From JAIXWP01 sp046309775 (GTDB taxonomy: Bacteria > Bacteroidota > Bacteroidia > Flavobacteriales_D > Sanyastnellaceae), in NCBI GenBank assembly GCA_046309775.1, contig JBKCOM010000085.1, positions 1 through 9,590 on the forward strand: a DNA stretch of 9,590 nt, read 5' to 3'. The notes beneath the pieces are model-generated. The model searched no databases, was not told the origin of the DNA, and worked only from the letters and a program-made list of their open reading frames with translations. Position numbers and translations under genes: made by a program. Within the stretch, counting starts at the first letter, position 1. Each line of letters begins with the position of its first letter. Shown one piece after another: positions 5,590 through 9,590 of the stretch.

Positions 5590-6834
5590 ATGTTTTTAAG
5601 ACTCATCAAAGAAAGTTTCGTCTTTGCTCGGCAAGCGCTAGTGGTAAATAAGCTCCGCACCACGCTTTCGCTACTAGGCGTCACCATTGGTATTTTCTCA
5701 ATCATTTTCGTATTGAGTGTGGTGGATTCCATGGAGGCGGATATGAAATCGAGTCTCGACATGATTGGCAGCGATATCCTATTCGTTCAAAAATGGCCCA
5801 TGGGACCTGAGGAGGGCGATAAAGAGTTTGAATGGTGGAAGTATATGAGCCGCCGTCAACCTTCGCTCAAGGATATGGAGAAGTTGGATAAGAGATTGGA
5901 TGTGCACTCCGCTATGGCCTTTCAAACAAGCAATCAAAAAGCGGCAGAGTACAAAAACAATTTTTTAGATCCTGTATTTGTTACGGCCGTATCATACGAG
6001 TACAATCAGACCATAACCCTAAAAATCGAGCAAGGTCGCTACTTTACCAAACAAGAATGTGATGCGGGAAAAAATGTAGCCATTATCGGTTCGTTGGTCG
6101 CAGAGCAGCTTTTCGGAACCGAAGAACCACTCGGTAAAGACATCAAAGTTGGCGGACTTAAGTGCTCTGTGATTGGTGTTTTGAAAAAGGAAGGTGCTTC
6201 CTTATTTGGAAACGGAACCGATCAAGCCGTGTTTCTTCCCATTGAATATGGATTGCGTTTAATGGATATTGATAGCCAGGACGGCTCCATCATTGTAAAA
6301 GCAAAAGAAGGAATTAGCAATCAGGAATTAAAGGATCAAGTAATCGCTACTTTCCGGGAAATACGCAGTATCAAACCTGGACACGATCGCGATTTCTCCA
6401 TCATCGAGTCCAAAATGATCTCTGGAATGGTCGATAGCATAGTCGGTGTTTTCAATATAGCAGGGATGATCATTGGTGTCTTTGCCATTCTCGTGGGTGC
6501 ATTCAGCATTGCCAATATCATGTTTGTGAGTGTGCGAGAACGTACCAATATTATCGGAATACAAAAGTCATTGGGCGCCAAAAATTACTTTATCCTTTTC
6601 CAATTTCTTTTTGAATCCATAGCATTGTGTCTCATCGGAGGCGCCATAGGACTGTTGTTAGTTTTTCTATTGGCACAAATACTAACAGCGGCATTTGACT
6701 TTGAATTCATCCTGCCGCTGTCGCGTATTGCAATGGGAATAAGTATCTCTGTAATTGTGGGTGTCATCAGCGGATTCGTGCCTGCTTGGCGAGCCAGTCG
6801 CCTCAATCCGGTGGACGCTATTCGTTCGAAATAA
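5590..6834 (+). CDS. ABC transporter permease, MacB/FtsX type
   Basis: The ATG at 5590 gives 414 residues, the usual size for this family, and a typical start (MFLRLIKESFVFARQALVVN). Four transmembrane segments are visible: about 22-44, 285-312, 335-365 and 378-398. Between the first and second lies a large periplasmic domain (about 45-283) of the MacB core type. The C-terminal FtsX domain shows ERTNIIGIQKSLGAK (317-331) and the closing PAWRASRLNPVDAIRS (398-413), both hallmark segments. Such permeases pair with a separate ATPase (LolD/MacB-like) and couple ATP hydrolysis to extrusion or to mechanical work on lipoproteins, peptides or toxins at the inner membrane; the substrate cannot be told here. 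No ATPase or membrane-fusion gene is nearby. The frame is open upstream to 5485, but that extension overlaps the divergent barrel gene and is unlike family N-termini. A TAGTTTCG box at 5577-5584 is a weak promoter candidate without a spaced TTTG. Confidence 0.93.
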   Translation: MFLRLIKESFVFARQALVVNKLRTTLSLLGVTIGIFSIIFVLSVVDSMEADMKSSLDMIGSDILFVQKWPMGPEEGDKEFEWWKYMSRRQPSLKDMEKLDKRLDVHSAMAFQTSNQKAAEYKNNFLDPVFVTAVSYEYNQTITLKIEQGRYFTKQECDAGKNVAIIGSLVAEQLFGTEEPLGKDIKVGGLKCSVIGVLKKEGASLFGNGTDQAVFLPIEYGLRLMDIDSQDGSIIVKAKEGISNQELKDQVIATFREIRSIKPGHDRDFSIIESKMISGMVDSIVGVFNIAGMIIGVFAILVGAFSIANIMFVSVRERTNIIGIQKSLGAKNYFILFQFLFESIALCLIGGAIGLLLVFLLAQILTAAFDFEFILPLSRIAMGISISVIVGVISGFVPAWRASRLNPVDAIRSK

Positions 6835-6836
6835 AA

Positions 6837-7553
6837 TTAGAAGTGAACCGCTATACCTAATTGGTATGTAAACTTATCGGTGCGTGACTCATTGGTGGTA
6901 TAGTTCAAGGTATTGTCGAACGCATCCACTTCGATTGAATCTGGGTTAACATATGTCGCCACACCGCCCTCTAATTTTTCAAAACGTGCATCCAAGAAAA
7001 AAGTATTTGAGAGTCTGACGCGTGCACCAGCCGCCCATCCTAATGTCCAACCAAAATCTCTTTCTACTGTATTGGCGTCTGTTACCTCGGAGTATCCGTT
7101 GCTATTAATTTGAATATCGGTGCTTGTTGTAAAGCGCTCCACACCCGCTATCAAATCCCCATAAATCTGTATTCTTCTCACGAAAGGACGAAAACGCGCC
7201 ACTGCCTGGTAACGATAATTGTTGCTTCGAATTCTCATTTCTGCCTCTTCAAACACATCATTTCCTTGGGCATCTTGGCCCGCTATAATGGCTACATCCT
7301 CATTTCTCGCTGCCATACTATTCCATGCGAAGCCTACACCAAATTCGAAAGGGGAGTTTGCAACAGGGGCTGTGAAGTTTCCGGCAACACCAAAAGGCAA
7401 GCCGTCGATATTATTCGCAAATTCCCCTTTAGGTTCTGATAGCTGAAGACCCACCGCCAATGAAGGATCTCTTCGGTCTCTCCAGTCACCCCTCTGTGAA
7501 AAGGCAGAAACCGCAACGAATGCAAACATGATTGTAAAGTAGATCTGTTTCAT
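6837..7553 (-). CDS. Small outer-membrane beta-barrel protein
   Basis: The gene encodes 238 residues starting with a clear signal peptide: MKQIYFTIMFAFVAVSAFSQ, with probable cleavage after the Gln or just before it. The mature part alternates short polar turns with amphipathic strands, for example LAVGLQLSEPKGEF, FGVAGNFTAPV, FEFGVGFAWNSMA, YRYQAVARFRPFV, IQIYGDLIAGVERF, LGWAAGARVRLSNTFFLDARFE and FTYQLGIAVHF. The C-terminal Phe after a hydrophobic strand is the usual barrel-assembly signal. This fits the eight-to-ten-stranded porin-like or OmpA-barrel proteins common in Bacteroidota; substrate and role are unknown. It converges on the permease gene with only two bases between the stop codons. 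A TATCTTTG promoter box lies 41 bases upstream of the ATG. Confidence 0.85.
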   Translation of the reverse strand: MKQIYFTIMFAFVAVSAFSQRGDWRDRRDPSLAVGLQLSEPKGEFANNIDGLPFGVAGNFTAPVANSPFEFGVGFAWNSMAARNEDVAIIAGQDAQGNDVFEEAEMRIRSNNYRYQAVARFRPFVRRIQIYGDLIAGVERFTTSTDIQINSNGYSEVTDANTVERDFGWTLGWAAGARVRLSNTFFLDARFEKLEGGVATYVNPDSIEVDAFDNTLNYTTNESRTDKFTYQLGIAVHF

Positions 7554-7593
7554 GGCTTTAATTTTATTGGCCTGTACCTAACATTATGCCATA

Positions 7594-7601
7594 CAAAGAT
7601 A
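7594..7601 (-). promoter_or_regulatory. Promoter -7 element of the small barrel gene
   Basis: On the minus strand TATCTTTG (7594-7601) is a perfect TAnnTTTG box about 40 bases before the ATG at 7553. A second perfect box, TACCTTTG, lies 20 bases upstream at 7614-7621. Neither has a TTTG element at the expected 19-21 base spacing, so the call rests on the -7 match and the position alone. Confidence 0.5.
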
Positions 7602-7653
7602 ATCTGTATCCAACAAAGGTAATTTCCATTTGAATTGGTTAATTTGGCCGCCG

Positions 7654-8538
7654 ATGAACGTATCTTACGATAAAATAAAAGTAGCAGTAACAGGCGCTTC
7701 AGGTCAACTGGGACAAGACTTTCGCGCCATTGCTAGTGAATATCCTAGAATAGATTTCTTCTTCTTTTCTAGGACTGAATTGGACGTGACTAATGAAGAA
7801 GCCTGTTTAAAGATTTTAACAAACCTTCGACCCGATTTCATAATTAACGCTGCCGCCTATACCAACGTGGAGAAAGCAGAGGAAGATCATGAAGCTAATA
7901 AAGCTGGTAACGAGCGCGCACCCCTTTATCTAGCTCGTGTCGCCAAATCTATTGATGCAACGCTCATTCACATTTCCACAGATTATGTTTTTGATGGAAA
8001 AAAAGAAGAGCCCCTCAACGAATCAGCAGCTGTTAATCCCCTGAATGAATATGGGCGGGCTAAATTACTTGGTGAACGCCTAGTCCTGGAATCTGGAGCT
8101 AAGGCCTTTGTAATCCGCACATCATGGCTATACAGTACCTTTGGTCATAATTTTTTGAAAACAATGATTCGCCTCGCGAAAGAAAAAGGTGAACTCAACG
8201 TAGTCAATGACCAATTCGCTTCCCCTACCTATGCGCGTTCGCTAGCACATGACATCAACCGAATGATCGTTCGGTTGGATGCGGGACAAAATATTGAAAT
8301 GGGGCTCTATCATTATTCGCAACACGGTGTGGCCTCATGGTTTGATTTCGCAAAAGAAATCGTCAACGTTTTTGACTTAAATGTTCCTGTTCACCCCGTT
8401 GATAGCAATCGATTTCCAACAAAAGCGATTCGCCCAAAGTACTCTAAATTAGCAGCAGATAAGTTTGAAAAAAATACCGGCATTGAGCTACTAACTTGGC
8501 AAGAGGGTTTGATGCAATGTAAAAAAGATATTCAATAA
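7654..8538 (+). CDS. rmlD: dTDP-4-dehydrorhamnose reductase
   Basis: The gene encodes 294 residues from the ATG at 7654, the usual length for RmlD (RfbD). It is an NAD(P)H-dependent extended short-chain dehydrogenase that reduces dTDP-4-dehydro-L-rhamnose to dTDP-L-rhamnose, the last step of dTDP-rhamnose synthesis in the cytoplasm. Visible motifs are the nucleotide-binding GASGQLG (14-20), NAAAYTNVEKAE (65-76), the active-site HISTDYVFDG (106-115), the catalytic pair Tyr133 and Lys137 in YGRAK, RTSWLYS (155-161) and the substrate-site NDQFASPTYA (185-194). A TTG at 7630 would add eight residues (MNWLIWPP); I prefer the ATG because the Rossmann strand then starts close to the N-terminus, as in the family. 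The stop overlaps the next gene's ATG (TAATG), implying co-translation. rmlA, rmlB and rmlC are not in the window. Confidence 0.93.
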   Translation: MNVSYDKIKVAVTGASGQLGQDFRAIASEYPRIDFFFFSRTELDVTNEEACLKILTNLRPDFIINAAAYTNVEKAEEDHEANKAGNERAPLYLARVAKSIDATLIHISTDYVFDGKKEEPLNESAAVNPLNEYGRAKLLGERLVLESGAKAFVIRTSWLYSTFGHNFLKTMIRLAKEKGELNVVNDQFASPTYARSLAHDINRMIVRLDAGQNIEMGLYHYSQHGVASWFDFAKEIVNVFDLNVPVHPVDSNRFPTKAIRPKYSKLAADKFEKNTGIELLTWQEGLMQCKKDIQ

Positions 8539-9590
8539 TGGAAATTTCAGCAGAAATACAAGCAAAAGTCAATGCGTGGTTGACTCCAGAGGTTGACGAC
8601 GCGACGCAGCAGGCCATCAAGGATATGATGGCAAACGATCCAAAAAACCTGATCGAGTCCTTTTACACGGATTTGGATTTTGGCACCGGCGGCCTCCGTG
8701 GCGTGATGGGCCCCGGTACCAATCGCATCAATCGCTATACAATCGGAATGGCCACACAAGGTCTGGCCAATTATATCAAGAGCCAATTTCCAAACTCTCA
8801 AAGCTCAGTGGCTATCGCTTACGACAGCCGCAATAACTCTGAATTCTTTGCACGCACCGCTGCAGACGTTCTCTCCGCTAATGATATCCGCGTAAAGCTT
8901 TTTAAAGAGTTGCGCCCCACTCCACTGCTTTCTTTTGCAGTAAGAGAATTAAAATGTCAAGCCGGTATAGTCATCACCGCTTCACACAATCCACCCGAGT
9001 ACAATGGGTATAAAGTATATTGGGAAGATGGTGCGCAAGTTTTGCCTCCACACGACAATGGCATCATTAAGGAAGTACGCGCGGTTAGCGGAATTGGCGC
9101 GGTCAACTTCAATGCAAAAGAATATCTCATCGACTATATTGACGAGAAGGTAGAACAGGCATATTTCACTAAACTCAATGAAATCATTCTTTCGAAAGAA
9201 GAAATAAAAAAAGCCTCCAACTTAAAAGTAGTCTACACTTCTATTCACGGCACCGGAATCACCATGGTTCCAAAAGCGCTTAAAGAGCTAGGGTTTGCGA
9301 ATGTGTTGGTGGTAGAACAACAAGCTATTCCAGATGGCAACTTCCCGACAGTTCATTCTCCCAATCCAGAAGAAAGAGACGCATTGAATCTCGCACTTCA
9401 ATTGGCAGAAAAAGAAAACGCAGACATGCTCTTTGGTACAGACCCAGACGCTGACCGCGTAGGCATTGCTGTTCGCAATGATGAAAATGAGCTCATCTTA
9501 CTCAACGGAAATCAAACAGGTAGCCTTTTAGTACATTATCAAATAAGTCAGCGCAAGAAAAGAAACTTATTGAAAGGCAATGAATATGTG
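8538..9590 (+). CDS. Phosphoglucomutase/phosphomannomutase, C-terminus cut by window edge
   Basis: From the ATG at 8538 the frame is open for 351 codons to the right edge. It belongs to the alpha-D-phosphohexomutase superfamily: FGTGGLRGVMG (48-58), the catalytic phosphoserine loop TASHNPPEYNGYKVYW with Ser149, and the magnesium-binding loop DPDADR (Asp302, Asp304, Asp306). The third domain's sugar-binding loop and the phosphate-binding fourth domain would follow outside; family members of this type run to about 550-600 residues. The long N-terminal lead before FGTGG resembles the PgcA/PGM2-like branch and not the shorter AlgC-like one. It interconverts hexose-1- and hexose-6-phosphates in the cytoplasm. 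Its start overlaps the rmlD stop by one base, so it is probably in an operon with rmlD. It could supply glucose-1-phosphate for dTDP-sugar synthesis; glucose versus mannose preference cannot be read from this part. Confidence 0.95.
   Translation, partial: MEISAEIQAKVNAWLTPEVDDATQQAIKDMMANDPKNLIESFYTDLDFGTGGLRGVMGPGTNRINRYTIGMATQGLANYIKSQFPNSQSSVAIAYDSRNNSEFFARTAADVLSANDIRVKLFKELRPTPLLSFAVRELKCQAGIVITASHNPPEYNGYKVYWEDGAQVLPPHDNGIIKEVRAVSGIGAVNFNAKEYLIDYIDEKVEQAYFTKLNEIILSKEEIKKASNLKVVYTSIHGTGITMVPKALKELGFANVLVVEQQAIPDGNFPTVHSPNPEERDALNLALQLAEKENADMLFGTDPDADRVGIAVRNDENELILLNGNQTGSLLVHYQISQRKKRNLLKGNEYV

Noticed and set aside
7110..7446. Plus-strand frames of 109 and 75 codons within the small barrel gene
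   Set aside because: Antisense to a gene with a clear signal peptide and barrel strands.
7630..7653. TTG start for rmlD adding eight residues
   Set aside because: The ATG at 7654 fits family length better and leaves the divergent promoter region free; not strictly excluded.
8547..8801. Minus-strand frame of 84 codons
   Set aside because: Antisense shadow of the hexose mutase, which is supported by its FGTGGLRG motif in this very stretch.

Overview
The window looks like chromosomal core DNA of a Bacteroidota bacterium, probably from the Cytophagales or a related order. The evidence is: the gene order rplM-rpsI-rpsB; promoters of the TTTG-N19-TAnnTTTG type instead of sigma70 -35/-10 boxes; starts that lack strong Shine-Dalgarno sequences; and a very large outer-membrane barrel of a kind I associate with this phylum. 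The placement is inferred from the sequence alone. I see no insertion sequences, CRISPR arrays, tRNA or rRNA genes, or other signs of a mobile region.

Left part (1-1541, minus strand): a ribosomal protein operon read right to left as rplM (L13), rpsI (S9) and rpsB (S2, cut by the window edge). Two phylum-type promoters lie upstream of rplM. Between rpsI and rpsB is a long stem-loop (581-651) with no U-tract after it. It is a good candidate for a structured mRNA leader that controls rpsB.

Gap 1542-1993: rplM promoters and A/T tracts on the right-hand side of the operon, then a small plus-strand unit. This unit has two very short reading frames, each opening with the same ten bases ACGTTATGAA. 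It ends in a weak hairpin and then a strong rho-independent terminator that abuts the stop codon of the next gene. It could be a small RNA or a micro-protein gene.

Middle part: a large outer-membrane beta-barrel gene (1994-5542, minus) is divergent from a MacB/FtsX-type ABC transporter permease (5590-6834, plus). The permease converges, with only two bases between the stop codons, on a small outer-membrane barrel gene (6837-7553, minus).

Right part: the dTDP-4-dehydrorhamnose reductase gene rmlD (7654-8538, plus) overlaps by one base (TAATG) a phosphoglucomutase/phosphomannomutase gene (8538 to beyond the edge). The pair suggests sugar-nucleotide supply for surface polysaccharide: the mutase can make glucose-1-phosphate, the entry substrate of dTDP-rhamnose synthesis, and RmlD carries out the last step of that pathway. 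Most genes here are ordinary housekeeping or envelope genes. The most interesting unexplained items are the rpsB leader structure and the small plus-strand unit at 1797-1993.
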